Origin: Fibrobacter sp. UWT2
GTDB taxonomy: Bacteria > Fibrobacterota > Fibrobacteria > Fibrobacterales > Fibrobacteraceae
Reading direction: 5' to 3'
DNA length: 64,000 bases
Assembly: GCF_900142545.1 (NCBI RefSeq)
Contig: NZ_FRBF01000004.1
Span: 62,001-126,000, forward strand
The position numbers and the translations under genes are program-made. Below are positions 32,215-41,627 of this stretch, in pieces. A model generated the notes under the pieces. The model made no database searches. It saw only the letters and a program-made list of their open reading frames with translations, and was not told where the DNA came from. Numbering within the stretch: the first letter of the stretch is position 1; each line of letters opens with the position of its first letter.

Positions 32215-33891
32215 CTAAAGGACTGCGGCAGACGTCATGGCGAATTTGCCAGTGGCGGTTTCACATTCGGCACGCAAGTAGGCAAAGTCGTCGGCGTTCA
32301 CGGTGATGTCTGTTTTAGAAGGCGGTAAGACGAGGCTTTCCATGCAAATGCTTTCTTGTGCGGCGAGTTTTCCGCTGCTGTTGCGGCGTCTGCCGTAAAT
32401 GCGAATGTAGCGGAAGGCTCCGCCAAAGTCCTGGGTGTTGCGGGCGTGGAAGGTGATTTTCTTTTCGCCGCGTTCCCACCAGAGTGCCGGACCATCGGTG
32501 ATGTAGCAGTTGTCGCCCGCAAAAGCCTCGTTGAGCGTTTCAAGGGAGAGATTCTTTTTAGATCCTTCGACTCCGACCTGACGGTCTTCTCCACAAAGTG
32601 GATAACAGCCACTAAGGGACTCCGTCCCAAGTGTTGTATAGCTCAGGATGACACTTGGGGGCAATTTCACGACTGTGCGGACTTTCCCGAATACGTGTGC
32701 GCGGCTATGTTTCAGCGATACTAGCGGAATGCTGACGGCAGTTGTGTCGTTTAAATCGCCGTGGGCGTCGTTTCCGCCGATGGGCAACAGGTAATTCCCT
32801 TTGCCGAGTTCTTCGATCCACCATTCGCGTCCGAGTTTAAAGCCTTCATCGCGGATTCCGTTCCAGAACTGGATTCCGCGAATCTTGTGGGAGGCGTCCA
32901 AGTTTAAATCTTTGTGATTCCAGTAACCGCGACGGAAGATGAACTTTTCGAGGTATCCCATCGGCTGCATGGGGTGGGCCGCAAAGCAATGCGCTTCGGT
33001 CATTTCCAGTAGCTTCGGAATTTTAAAAGTCGGTTTATTGTCGAGCCAATTGCGTCCGCAGTCGCCGAGACCGGGCAAGTAACCGTTGGGTCCGAGTACG
33101 GTCATATGCACGTTTTCGCCCTTGGAATTGCCTGCAGAAACTTCTTCGCCGGCAACCATCAGGGGCATGTCGGTCGCTTTATTCAGTTCACGGATTTCTT
33201 CACGGAGGGCGTCGAAGCGGGTGAGCGGAGAGTCCGCTTCTTTGGTGTAGTCTTCGGTGGTGTAGGCAAAGTCGTAGGCGTGATCTGTGCAACTGACAAA
33301 ATCAAGGCCGACGGCTTGGGCCGCCTGTTGCATGACTTGAGGCGTGGCGCCGTGTTCTACGTGGTCTGCCGAGTAATGTGTGTGGCAATGCATTTCGCCG
33401 GCCACAAAACCTGGTGCTTTAGGCGGTTCTTCTGCAAGCACCTGAATTTTGAGGGGAACAGACTTGAGCCCGGGATGATTCCACCGTTCAAAAACTTTTG
33501 TCTTGTCTAAATCGGCTCCACTGTTGGAATCGATTCGTCTTGCGTAAATCTTGCACCGGATTTCGTAGCAGCCGGCAGGGAGTGTGTCTAAATGGATCTG
33601 GTAAAAACAGAATTGCTCTGTCGCACGGTATTGCAAATCCAGGGATCTTTCAGGGATGGCCTTTGCATCGGCATCAGTTCCCTGGATGTTGATTTCCATC
33701 TTTTCGATTAGAGTCGGAAACCGATGGGCGTCTCGCACCACAATCCACAGCATGGGCTTTACGCCGGGAACAAACTGAAAGGGTGCATCTACTAGAATTT
33801 CGGGCCAGGGCTTGTACAGCAACGACCACGGAAGCTTGAACTTAAAATGCGTTTCGGCGTAATGCAACTTCTCGCCTGGAATAAAACTCAT
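32215..33891 (-). CDS. PHP-domain (CehA/McbA-type) metallohydrolase with in-frame repeat (558 aa)
   Basis: The N-terminal 160 residues form a beta-rich domain. The PHP domain begins with GEMHCHTHYSADH (metal-binding HxH), DFVSCTDHAYDF and later GGNDAHGD, typical of CehA/McbA-like phosphoesterases. The substrate is unknown. No signal peptide. Residues about 410-444 (VILSYTTLGTESLSG...) are encoded by a repeat-like insert (32560-32660) bearing GTCATCCTGAGC and GTCGAAGGATC. Its start overlaps the stop of the outer-membrane protein gene (TAATG), suggesting coupling. Confidence 0.85.
   Translation of the reverse strand: MSFIPGEKLHYAETHFKFKLPWSLLYKPWPEILVDAPFQFVPGVKPMLWIVVRDAHRFPTLIEKMEINIQGTDADAKAIPERSLDLQYRATEQFCFYQIHLDTLPAGCYEIRCKIYARRIDSNSGADLDKTKVFERWNHPGLKSVPLKIQVLAEEPPKAPGFVAGEMHCHTHYSADHVEHGATPQVMQQAAQAVGLDFVSCTDHAYDFAYTTEDYTKEADSPLTRFDALREEIRELNKATDMPLMVAGEEVSAGNSKGENVHMTVLGPNGYLPGLGDCGRNWLDNKPTFKIPKLLEMTEAHCFAAHPMQPMGYLEKFIFRRGYWNHKDLNLDASHKIRGIQFWNGIRDEGFKLGREWWIEELGKGNYLLPIGGNDAHGDLNDTTAVSIPLVSLKHSRAHVFGKVRTVVKLPPSVILSYTTLGTESLSGCYPLCGEDRQVGVEGSKKNLSLETLNEAFAGDNCYITDGPALWWERGEKKITFHARNTQDFGGAFRYIRIYGRRRNSSGKLAAQESICMESLVLPPSKTDITVNADDFAYLRAECETATGKFAMTSAAVL
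32560..32660. repeat. Composite repeat inside the PHP hydrolase gene
   Basis: On the coding strand it begins with CCAAGTGTCATCCTGAGC and ends with GTCGAAGGATC. Inside are CCAAGTGT/ACACTTGG (32627-32658) as an inverted repeat and GGGACGGAGTCCC as a hairpin. It is translated throughout. Confidence 0.75.
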
Positions 33892-34724
33892 TATTCCTCC
33901 GAGGATTTTTTGTCATCATCGTCGTCGTCATTATCATCATTAACTTCTATAGGTTCGGGTTCGTTCCAGAGCCCAAAACCAATGCGCACCTGCATCGTGA
34001 GTCCACCGATGTTCCATTTGGCCTTCTTTTCGGGGCCGTCGGGAACAATGCTAGAGAATTTCTTGTTCGATTCGACCTTGATGCTGCTGAATCCGACATC
34101 TCCGTAAATGTTGAAGTTCTTCCAGTTTGCGATCAGGTAGCCGACGCTTACGCCAAAGCCTGCTCCCAACAGGGGCGTTTTAGCTTCCATCCTGCCCCAG
34201 GTGGAGTAAATTTCTGTGCCGGGCAGCACCCAGTACCAGCGCACGGCGATGCTAAAGAGGCTTTCGCCCGAAAGCGTCATGAGGTTCTTGGGAATGCCTA
34301 GACGGTATTCCAAGAAGAACGGCATGCCTTGAATGGTATAGCTGTAATTGTGGGTGCGGTTCTTTCGGTCGGTAAGCACGACGGATTCGTTGTCGTAAAT
34401 AAAACTGACGCCAGCGCTGACGAAATTGTCACGAAAAATCTGGTACTGCAACCCGGCTGTAATGGGGAAGCAGAAGTTTACCTTTTGAAAGTCCTGCTTG
34501 GCGACACTCAGGGATTCGCTTTCGGTGAGGGCGTCTTCCCTAAAGCTGCGGTAAAGCGTGTCGATGGCGTTCTGGAAATATTCACGTTCCGGAAAGTCCA
34601 AAAAAGAAACGGCGGGCTGCAAGAAAATGGAAAGCTTGGAACGGTCGCGGGTCGAAGTTTCTTCGGCGGCCATCGCAGATGCGGCAAAAAGTGCCACAAG
34701 GAGGATGTATGCAAGTTTTCGCAC
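33891..34724 (-). CDS. Predicted outer-membrane beta-barrel protein (277 aa)
   Basis: A signal peptide (RKLAYILLVALFAASAMA) is followed by alternating hydrophobic strands ending in aromatic residues (AGVSFIYDNESVV, FFLEYRLGI, SIAVRWYWVLPG, VRIGFGLW), as in porin-like barrels. The last strand is followed by an acidic tail (Asp run, DDKKSSEE) encoded by repeated GAT/GAC triplets, which could change length by slippage. Function unknown. Its stop overlaps the PHP hydrolase start. It lies downstream of bamD, with a heptamer repeat between them. Confidence 0.75.
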   Translation of the reverse strand: MRKLAYILLVALFAASAMAAEETSTRDRSKLSIFLQPAVSFLDFPEREYFQNAIDTLYRSFREDALTESESLSVAKQDFQKVNFCFPITAGLQYQIFRDNFVSAGVSFIYDNESVVLTDRKNRTHNYSYTIQGMPFFLEYRLGIPKNLMTLSGESLFSIAVRWYWVLPGTEIYSTWGRMEAKTPLLGAGFGVSVGYLIANWKNFNIYGDVGFSSIKVESNKKFSSIVPDGPEKKAKWNIGGLTMQVRIGFGLWNEPEPIEVNDDNDDDDDDKKSSEE

Positions 34725-34737
34725 CTTTTTGTTTCTG

Positions 34738-34765
34738 CCTACTGTCTACTTCCTACTGCCTACTA
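34738..34765. repeat. Heptamer tandem repeat between bamD and the outer-membrane protein gene
   Basis: Four 7-bp units: CCTACTG, TCTACTT, CCTACTG, CCTACTA. It is a different sequence from the GACGAGA family but has the same period. Confidence 0.85.
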
Positions 34766-34769
34766 ACCA

Positions 34770-35624
34770 TTAGTTTTGCATTTCTCGGTCTTCCTTAAAG
34801 AAGCGCTTCTTCTGGGAATCCTTTTTCATGCGCTTGGCAAAAGCGATTTCGGCCTTGTCGATTTTCTTTTCGGTCTTTGCAATCTGCTTTTGAATCTTCT
34901 TGTCGTCGGGGCTTGCTTCGTTGCGAGCGATGTTAAGGTAAAGCTTGGCGGTTTCAAACTGGTCCAGTTCGTTGTAGGCCTGTGCAATCATAAACAAAGC
35001 TTCAGTACGGCGCTTGCTGTTGGGGTAGGTTTCCAGGAATTCCTTGAAATAAATCACGGCAGCCTGGTACTTGTCCATGCGCAGGTAAAGTCTTGCGGTC
35101 TGGAATTCCTTTTCGGCAAGGCGTTCAACGAGCAGGTTGTAGTAGTAGTTCACCGAGTCGCGAAGCGGAGAATCGGGGTAGTTGGACAGGTAACGTTCAA
35201 AGTCCTTCATGGCGATGGTGGTGTTCGCCTCGTCACGGCTCACGCGGAATTCCATATTGAAAGAAGAAACGGCCTTGCGGAATTCGGCGGTTTCAATAAA
35301 GGGCGAGCCCGGAAAGTTCAAGATGAAGCTTCCGTATTCACCGCGGGCGTCAATCCATTCTTCCATGTTGAAATAGCTTTCGGCCATCAAGAATTGAGCC
35401 TGTTCCATATAGCCAGTGCCGGCGCAGGTCGAAAGAATTTCTTCCAATCTATCAGTGGCGCGACCATATTTTTCTTTCTTGAAAAGTTCCTCTGCACCTT
35501 CAAAGCGGATACGGCACCACTCGGTGTGTTTCATCTTGGATTTACCGCTAGAAGAACAACCGACCAAAAATGCAGTTTCAGCTAAAATACAAAGGAATAA
35601 GGGAATCTTTTTGAACAGGTTCAT
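34770..35624 (-). CDS. bamD: Outer membrane assembly lipoprotein BamD-like (284 aa)
   Basis: A lipoprotein signal with lipobox LVGC (Cys23) is followed by TPR-like helical pairs: ELFKKEKYGRATDRLEEIL, AQFLMAESYFNMEEWIDA, LLVERLAEKEFQTARLYL, ALFMIAQAYNELDQFETA. This is the BamD/ComL layout; BamD joins BamA in inserting barrel proteins in the outer membrane. A Lys-rich C-terminal tail extends past the core family. It diverges from lptF, with promoters for both in 35625-35688. Confidence 0.88.
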   Translation of the reverse strand: MNLFKKIPLFLCILAETAFLVGCSSSGKSKMKHTEWCRIRFEGAEELFKKEKYGRATDRLEEILSTCAGTGYMEQAQFLMAESYFNMEEWIDARGEYGSFILNFPGSPFIETAEFRKAVSSFNMEFRVSRDEANTTIAMKDFERYLSNYPDSPLRDSVNYYYNLLVERLAEKEFQTARLYLRMDKYQAAVIYFKEFLETYPNSKRRTEALFMIAQAYNELDQFETAKLYLNIARNEASPDDKKIQKQIAKTEKKIDKAEIAFAKRMKKDSQKKRFFKEDREMQN

Positions 35625-35688
35625 TTTTTTTCTTTGGTTAATTCTAATTTTACTCCCGTAAAGTAGAAAATTTTGTAAGTTCAGAAAA

Positions 35689-37101
35689 ATGATTTTAGTC
35701 CGCTACGTGTTGAAAGAGCTCATCGGTCCCTTTTTGGCCGCTCTTTTTGGGATCACGTTCCTGTTCGTGGTGGATTTTCTCGTCAAAATCCTTGATAATG
35801 TGCTGTCGAAGGGGCTTCCCGCCTCGACGGTTCTTGAAATCTTCGCGCTGAATCTGGCGTGGATGCTTTCGCTTTCGATTCCGATGGCGGTCCTTGTGGC
35901 AAGCCTCATGGCCTTCGGTAGGCTTTCGGGCGACCAGGAAATCACGGCTTGCAAGGCGGCGGGTGTTTCGCCTCTTTCACTTATGCGCCCGGTACTTCTT
36001 GTGTCGATGCTGATTTCGGTGTTGATGGTGGTGTTCAATAACTGGGTGTTGCCTGAAGCGAACCACCGCTCCGTAGAACTCATGAATGCGGTGTCTCGCA
36101 AAAAGCCGCACGTGTTCATTGATGCAGGCCGACTCATTACGCAGTTCCCCGATGTTCAACTTTGGGTGAACCGCATTGATCCTGTAACGGGAACTTTGTA
36201 CGGAATCCAGATTTTTGAAATGGAAAAGAAGGGGGCTCCCCGTATCGTCTATGCCGACAGTGCGACCATGGAATACGAAGACAATGGGGCTACCCTTATG
36301 CTGCGCTTGCGCAGTGGTGAAACCCACATGACCGATGCGGACAATCCGGAAAACTACTTCCGCATCCGTTACTTCTCGCAAGACCTGGCCATGAAGAATG
36401 TGGACGATCGATTGGAACGCCGCAGCCGCAGTTATCGCAGCGACCGTGAAATGCCCATCGAGATGATGACCGAAGTGGTGGAAGACGCTGAAAAACGATA
36501 TGGAGAATATCGCGAACAGGCTCTCGAAAAGAGGTTGAATACGCTAGTCGAATTGCGTGACCATGCAGTGGGTGACTCCATTATTCCCGAAACGATGGAA
36601 AGTGGAACGAAGATTGATTCTATCCAGCGTAGGCGGTCCTTGCAGCGACTACGCGTGCAGGAAATTGCAGCGCTCCGTACTACCGAAAGATTGTATGGAC
36701 GAATGGAAACGGAACTTAAGCGCAAGGCGCAGTACACCGTTGAAATCCACAAGAAGTACAGCACCGGTTTCGCCTGCTTTATTTTTATCTTGATTGGAGC
36801 ACCCCTCGGAATTATGGCCCGCAAGGGCGGTATCGGTACAGGCATTCTTTATAGCCTTGCCTTCTTTGTCATTTACTGGATTTGCCTGATTGGTGGCGAG
36901 AATATGGCCGACAGGCTCCTGATTGATCCGGTCCTTGCCATGTGGGCGTCGAACATTATCATTGGCACCTTTGGCATTTTCATTACGATTGCGATGGTGC
37001 GAGACCGTTTCTCGGGTGACTCCAGGTTCTTCAGGGTGCTGCGAGCCATTGGCGGATTCTTCAAGAAAATTTTTGGCATCTTTACTAGGAGGATCGGATG
37101 A
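35689..37101 (+). CDS. lptF: LPS export permease LptF/LptG-type (470 aa)
   Basis: Member of the YjgP/YjgQ family that forms the inner-membrane channel lifting lipopolysaccharide to the bridge LptA. N-terminal membrane helices (VLKELIGPFLAALFGITFLFVVD; LSIPMAVLVASLMAFGRLSGDQEITACKAAG) carry the conserved LSxDxExxAxxxxG motif, then a large periplasmic jellyroll domain and three C-terminal helices. A charged coiled segment (about 250-330) is longer than in E. coli. Paired with the next gene by an ATGA overlap; lptF versus lptG is by position. Confidence 0.88.
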   Translation: MILVRYVLKELIGPFLAALFGITFLFVVDFLVKILDNVLSKGLPASTVLEIFALNLAWMLSLSIPMAVLVASLMAFGRLSGDQEITACKAAGVSPLSLMRPVLLVSMLISVLMVVFNNWVLPEANHRSVELMNAVSRKKPHVFIDAGRLITQFPDVQLWVNRIDPVTGTLYGIQIFEMEKKGAPRIVYADSATMEYEDNGATLMLRLRSGETHMTDADNPENYFRIRYFSQDLAMKNVDDRLERRSRSYRSDREMPIEMMTEVVEDAEKRYGEYREQALEKRLNTLVELRDHAVGDSIIPETMESGTKIDSIQRRRSLQRLRVQEIAALRTTERLYGRMETELKRKAQYTVEIHKKYSTGFACFIFILIGAPLGIMARKGGIGTGILYSLAFFVIYWICLIGGENMADRLLIDPVLAMWASNIIIGTFGIFITIAMVRDRFSGDSRFFRVLRAIGGFFKKIFGIFTRRIG

Positions 37102-38237
37102 AATTCTCCCGATACATGATGTGGAATTTCATGAAGATGTTCCTGATTGTGCTGTTGGGCGCAATCCTCATGTTTGCGGTCATCGACTTCGTGGGCAACA
37201 TCAAGACTTGGCTGGCCCGCGATACCAAGGATGCGATTGATTACTACGTAAGTTACTTGCCATACATGATTTACCTGATTTCGCCGGTGGCCTTGTTTAT
37301 TGCGGTTCTGGCTTCGATCGGTAACATGACGCGCCATCTTGAAATGAGTGCCATGCAGAGTTCGGGGCAGGCTCCGTTCAAGACCTTGATTCCGATTTTC
37401 CTGTTCGGTGTCCTGGTGTCTGTCGGTTCTTACGAAATGAGTGAACTCTGGCTCCCTGACGCAAACCATAAGCGTCTCGAGACCATGGAAACGAACGCCC
37501 AGAAAAAGAAGAATCCCCGCATCAAGGAAAAGCGCGACTTTACCTTTATCGACAGCGAACGTGCGAGTTGGTTCTTTAGGCACTATTCTGGCAAGGGCCG
37601 CTTCGGTCGCGACGTAGTTTTGCTTCTACGAGAAGACGGTCGCCTGGTGGAACGCTACGATGCAAAGATTGCCCGCTGGGTAGAAGACGCTCCCAAGGAT
37701 TCCCTAGATTCCATAGCAAGATTGAGCAGCATTGACCCGCCGCCGGGTTGCTGGCAGTTTGAACGTGGCAACCGTCGTGAATTCCACAAAGATGGTACGG
37801 TCAACGTGTACCCAATTCAGCGTGAAAAACTGTGCGGCAAGGTGACTACCTATCCGGGCGACTTGATTAACGAACGCCAGACTGCTGACGAAATGGATTC
37901 CAAGATGGTCATGGCCCGAATCAACGTGCTTAGGCGTTCCGGTGAAGATACCCGAGCCATGGAAACGGCGCTTCAGTTTAAGCGTTCTGCTCATTGGATG
38001 AATTTGATTGTACTACTCATCGGTGCAGCCCTCTGTCACCGTTATAGTCGTTCTGGGGGCCTTTCCCAGAAGTTCGGGGTTGGCCTCTTAATTGTTTTTA
38101 GCTATTATATCCTTGAAAGAATTGGCTTAAAGATGGGAGAAAATGGTGCACTTTCGCCTTTTTGGGCGGCATGGATCAGTCATTTTGTATATGGCGGAGT
38201 CTCTGTAGTAATGCTGTACCGTTCTTTCCGTTTATAA
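37098..38237 (+). CDS. lptG: LPS export permease LptG/LptF-type (379 aa)
   Basis: Second YjgP/YjgQ family permease, partner of the upstream gene. It shows N-terminal helices (FMKMFLIVLLGAILMFAVIDF; MIYLISPVALFIAVLASIGNMTRHLEMSAMQSSG), a periplasmic domain (about 115-285) and three C-terminal helices (WMNLIVLLIGAALCH; FSYYILERIGLKMGENG). The two should form a heterodimer with the ATPase LptB, which is not in this window. The ATG overlaps the lptF stop; AGGAGG lies just upstream. Confidence 0.88.
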   Translation: MKFSRYMMWNFMKMFLIVLLGAILMFAVIDFVGNIKTWLARDTKDAIDYYVSYLPYMIYLISPVALFIAVLASIGNMTRHLEMSAMQSSGQAPFKTLIPIFLFGVLVSVGSYEMSELWLPDANHKRLETMETNAQKKKNPRIKEKRDFTFIDSERASWFFRHYSGKGRFGRDVVLLLREDGRLVERYDAKIARWVEDAPKDSLDSIARLSSIDPPPGCWQFERGNRREFHKDGTVNVYPIQREKLCGKVTTYPGDLINERQTADEMDSKMVMARINVLRRSGEDTRAMETALQFKRSAHWMNLIVLLIGAALCHRYSRSGGLSQKFGVGLLIVFSYYILERIGLKMGENGALSPFWAAWISHFVYGGVSVVMLYRSFRL

Positions 38238-38247
38238 CGGGATTGAT

Positions 38248-40083
38248 ATGTCTGTTGCAGAAATTTTATTCGTGGTCGCAGGCCTTTTGCTTGGCCTTGC
38301 ATTCCAGGGGGGAATGTTCCTGTTTCTCATTCCCTTTGCCGTTGTCGCGTTTGTGCTCGCCTGCATGAACCGTCCGCGTCTTGCCGGTCCGAATTCTCAG
38401 CAACCTGCAACCGCTCCGATTCCGACGATTTTCAAGAATCGCTCGACGACTACGGCTCCGGTTATCACTCCGACGTTGCAGAACGAATTTTCCAATGCCC
38501 CCAAGGGTATGGCTAACGAACCTGAAGCCGCTCTCAAGGTGAGCCAGGTTTGGGCCCGTGCCAATGCCGACATCAACCGCTCCATGACGGACATGTTGCT
38601 CGCACTCAAGATTGTGGTTCCTCATGTGAATTCTGTCATCGTGTTTACGCAGATGGAAAACCAGAAGGAATGGGGTATCCGCAATTTCGCAAATGATAAA
38701 GAAATTTCAGTGAACCTTCGTACGCGCATCACGGAAACCTCGGGTCTTTTGGGTCAGTTGTTCCGTAGCAATGTGAACCGCCTGTTGGAAGGGGACCTTC
38801 CGGGTGCCAAGAGCGTGATGTACTATATCGACAATCCGTCTATCAAGTCGGTGGTGGCTGTTCCCATGATCGATCACGCTTCTGGTCTTCGCGTGGGTGC
38901 CCTGGTGATGGATTCTGTATATCCGAACGCCTTTAACGACATGACGGCCAATGCCCTTAAGTTTGTGGCTAGCGCTATTTCGATGCTTGACTACAAGGGC
39001 TTCTACTCTGCACAGAAGCATATTGCCCTGCAGCAGTATGGTGGACTTTACAGCTACCTGCGCAAGTTCTTCCAGACCATGACGGTGAAGGACATTTACA
39101 AGCAGATTATCAATTATGTGAAGGCTAATATGGCCTACGACCGCTTGACGATTCTCGCCTTGGATCAGGGTGACGATATGAACGGTCGTGTGGTGTTCTG
39201 CGATGGTGTCGATTCCGAACAGTTCGCGAACAAGACCTTCACGCTCTCGGATAAGGGTGTCTTTGTTCTGGCGCTTTTGCGCAACCGTCCCATGGAGCGT
39301 TCCTTCTTGCCGGGCTTTAAGGACTACCTGCCTCGGTTGAACGACTCTGAACGCAAGAACTTGAACCTGCGCCAGATTCTGGTGATGCCGATTGCGGCCG
39401 AACATGATTCCGATACGGCTGAAATTGCGATTTGCCTTGAAAGCAGCAGTTCCATGCCCTACAACGATCACGAAAAGGAATTGCTCAAGGCGTTTGCCGG
39501 TGTGGCAGGCTTTGCCTACAATCGTGCCCGCAAGTACGAACAGGGTTGCGACCAGGCTATGCGCGATGGTCATACGGGTCTCATTAACAAGAAGACGATG
39601 TTTGAAAAGCTCCGCGCCGAAAAGGTTCGCGCCGACCGCAGCAAGTATAGCATCGGTCTCTTGATGATGGATATTGACCACTTCAAGCATGTGAACGATA
39701 CTTATGGACACCCGATTGGTGACGTGGTCATCAAGGGTATTGCCGATACCATCAGTAAAGAAATCCGCGGTGAAATCGACGTCGTTGCGCGCTTCGGTGG
39801 TGAAGAATTCGTGGTGGCACTTATCGATACCAATGCCGAAGGCATGGTGGAAACTGCAGAACGAATCCGCAAGTCGGTGGAAAAACTGGTATTCGATGTG
39901 CACCAGGCAGAACCTTTGCGTGTCACGGTGAGCGTGGGAGCCTTCTTGCTCACACAGGGCTTTAACGGCGACTTGCAGAAGGCAATCAACAATGCTGACC
40001 AGGCTCTGTACCGCGCCAAGGAAGGCGGCCGTAACCAGGTGGTGCAATTCCAGACTGCCGAAGCCGAACCTGCCGCAGTGTAA
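38248..40083 (+). CDS. Membrane-anchored GAF-GGDEF protein, probable diguanylate cyclase (611 aa)
   Basis: Two N-terminal membrane helices (about 5-42) are followed by a GAF-like region around residues 180-240 (SVVAVPMIDHASGLRVGALVMDS), a second GAF-like region (270-430, QILVMPIAAEHDSDTAEIAICLES) and a C-terminal GGDEF domain: GHTGLINKKTM, MDIDHFKHVNDTYGHPIGD and ARFGGEEFVVAL. The active loop GGEEF is intact; the RGEID before it is one residue longer than the RxxD inhibitory site. It probably makes cyclic di-GMP in response to a signal. It lies 10 bases after lptG, perhaps co-transcribed. Confidence 0.9.
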   Translation: MSVAEILFVVAGLLLGLAFQGGMFLFLIPFAVVAFVLACMNRPRLAGPNSQQPATAPIPTIFKNRSTTTAPVITPTLQNEFSNAPKGMANEPEAALKVSQVWARANADINRSMTDMLLALKIVVPHVNSVIVFTQMENQKEWGIRNFANDKEISVNLRTRITETSGLLGQLFRSNVNRLLEGDLPGAKSVMYYIDNPSIKSVVAVPMIDHASGLRVGALVMDSVYPNAFNDMTANALKFVASAISMLDYKGFYSAQKHIALQQYGGLYSYLRKFFQTMTVKDIYKQIINYVKANMAYDRLTILALDQGDDMNGRVVFCDGVDSEQFANKTFTLSDKGVFVLALLRNRPMERSFLPGFKDYLPRLNDSERKNLNLRQILVMPIAAEHDSDTAEIAICLESSSSMPYNDHEKELLKAFAGVAGFAYNRARKYEQGCDQAMRDGHTGLINKKTMFEKLRAEKVRADRSKYSIGLLMMDIDHFKHVNDTYGHPIGDVVIKGIADTISKEIRGEIDVVARFGGEEFVVALIDTNAEGMVETAERIRKSVEKLVFDVHQAEPLRVTVSVGAFLLTQGFNGDLQKAINNADQALYRAKEGGRNQVVQFQTAEAEPAAV

Positions 40084-40113
40084 GACGACTCTAACCATTA
40101 ACCCCTGTATTCT

Positions 40114-41607
40114 ATGTTTACGTTACTTGATTGGATTGTTCTCGTCGCTTACTTGTTGCTTTCTGTTGCAATCGGTTTGTTTGTTTCTCGCGGGAACAAG
40201 AATCTCAAAGAATACATGTTGGGTGGCGGCTCTATCCCGTGGGTGGCGGTAGGCATTAGCCTTATTGCAACGTCTGTCAGTGCTACGACGTTCCTCGGTG
40301 CTCCTGCCGATGTGTATGGCGACAACATGACCTTCCTCATGTTCCAGATAGGAGCTCTCATCAGTATTGTGGTGGTGGGTCTTGTCTTTATTCCGCGATT
40401 CCGCACTTCGGGCATCAATAGCGCCTATGAACTTTTTGAAGTCCGCTTTTCTAAGCCCGTGCGTCGAATTGCGGCGATTTTTTATTGCTTGCATTTGCTG
40501 CTCCGTACAGGAATTCTGTTGTTTGCTCCGTCGCTGGTGCTTGCGCAGATTTTGCATATCGACTTGAAACTTGCAATTATCGTTTCGGCTGCCGTCGCCA
40601 TTTTCTATACCTGGTTTGGTGGAATCAAGGCGGTTATCTGGACTGATGTGATGCAGTTCGTCGTCTTCTTTGGCGGCGGAGTCCTGGTGCTTTTGATTAT
40701 TTCGAATTCGGTGGGAGGCTTTAGCGAAATGGCCGCCCTTGCTAGCGAAGCGGGCAAGACTAAGTGGTGGGACGCCTCAATGGATATCTCCAATGCACGC
40801 ACGCTTGTTTCGGCGGGCTTTGCCTATGCGATTCTTGAAATTGCCATTCGCGGTTGCGACCAGCAGTTCGTGCAACGCTACTTGAGCTGCAAGGATGTGA
40901 AGGCTGCAAACCGTTCCAGCATTCTTTCGATGGTGCTTGGCTGTGCGGTGTCCATTCTGTTCTACTGGGTGGGCGCGGCTCTTTATGTTTATTACCAGAA
41001 GGCTCATGCAGCACCTCTTCCGGAGGGCTTGGGCCAGAACGACGTGTTCCCTTACTTTATTGTAAATGGACTTCCGGTGGGCGTGACGGGGCTGATTGTT
41101 GCCGCCATTTGTGCTGCGGCCATGAGTAGCCTTTCGGGTGCCATCAATTCCTTGGGCAATACCTCGGAACGAGACTTCTTGGGCTGGGATGAAAACGCTG
41201 GTATCGGTGGACTCAAGCGTGCCAAGATTTGGACTGCCGTCTGGGGAATTCTGGGAATCTTCTTTGCCTTGTTTGCAGCAACCCAGCAGGGGAGTTTGCT
41301 TAAGAATGCGCTGTTCTTTACAGGTCTTTTCACGGGCCCGCTTTTGGGAATGTTCTTGTTGGCTTTCTTTGCCGACAAGGTCTTTGGAACAGGTGCCAAG
41401 AAACTTCGCGGTTGGGTTGTTATTGTAGCTGTTGTTTTGGGTATGGCAAGCCTTATCCTGGTGCAGGGAATTCCTGCCTTTGGAGTGCCTGCGGTGTTGG
41501 GAGGAATTTTCAGCTGGCCTTGGATGCCCTTTATTAGCATGACCACGACTATCGTGATGGCTCTACTGATTAATGCGGTCACCAATTTGGTATCAACAAA
41601 GAAATGA
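40114..41607 (+). CDS. Sodium:solute symporter family (SSS) transporter (497 aa)
   Basis: An inner-membrane transporter with about 13 predicted helices and the SSS signature: SLIATSVSATTFLGAPADVY (sodium site region), GINSAYELFEVRF, GGIKAVIWTDVMQFVVFF and AAICAAAMSSLSGAINSLG. The substrate cannot be told; sugars, amino acids, carboxylates and sialic acid are all known for the family. It starts 30 bases after the GGDEF gene and is followed 20 bases later by the SIMPL gene. Confidence 0.9.
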   Translation: MFTLLDWIVLVAYLLLSVAIGLFVSRGNKNLKEYMLGGGSIPWVAVGISLIATSVSATTFLGAPADVYGDNMTFLMFQIGALISIVVVGLVFIPRFRTSGINSAYELFEVRFSKPVRRIAAIFYCLHLLLRTGILLFAPSLVLAQILHIDLKLAIIVSAAVAIFYTWFGGIKAVIWTDVMQFVVFFGGGVLVLLIISNSVGGFSEMAALASEAGKTKWWDASMDISNARTLVSAGFAYAILEIAIRGCDQQFVQRYLSCKDVKAANRSSILSMVLGCAVSILFYWVGAALYVYYQKAHAAPLPEGLGQNDVFPYFIVNGLPVGVTGLIVAAICAAAMSSLSGAINSLGNTSERDFLGWDENAGIGGLKRAKIWTAVWGILGIFFALFAATQQGSLLKNALFFTGLFTGPLLGMFLLAFFADKVFGTGAKKLRGWVVIVAVVLGMASLILVQGIPAFGVPAVLGGIFSWPWMPFISMTTTIVMALLINAVTNLVSTKK

Positions 41608-41627
41608 ACTTGTCATAGGGGTTGAAT

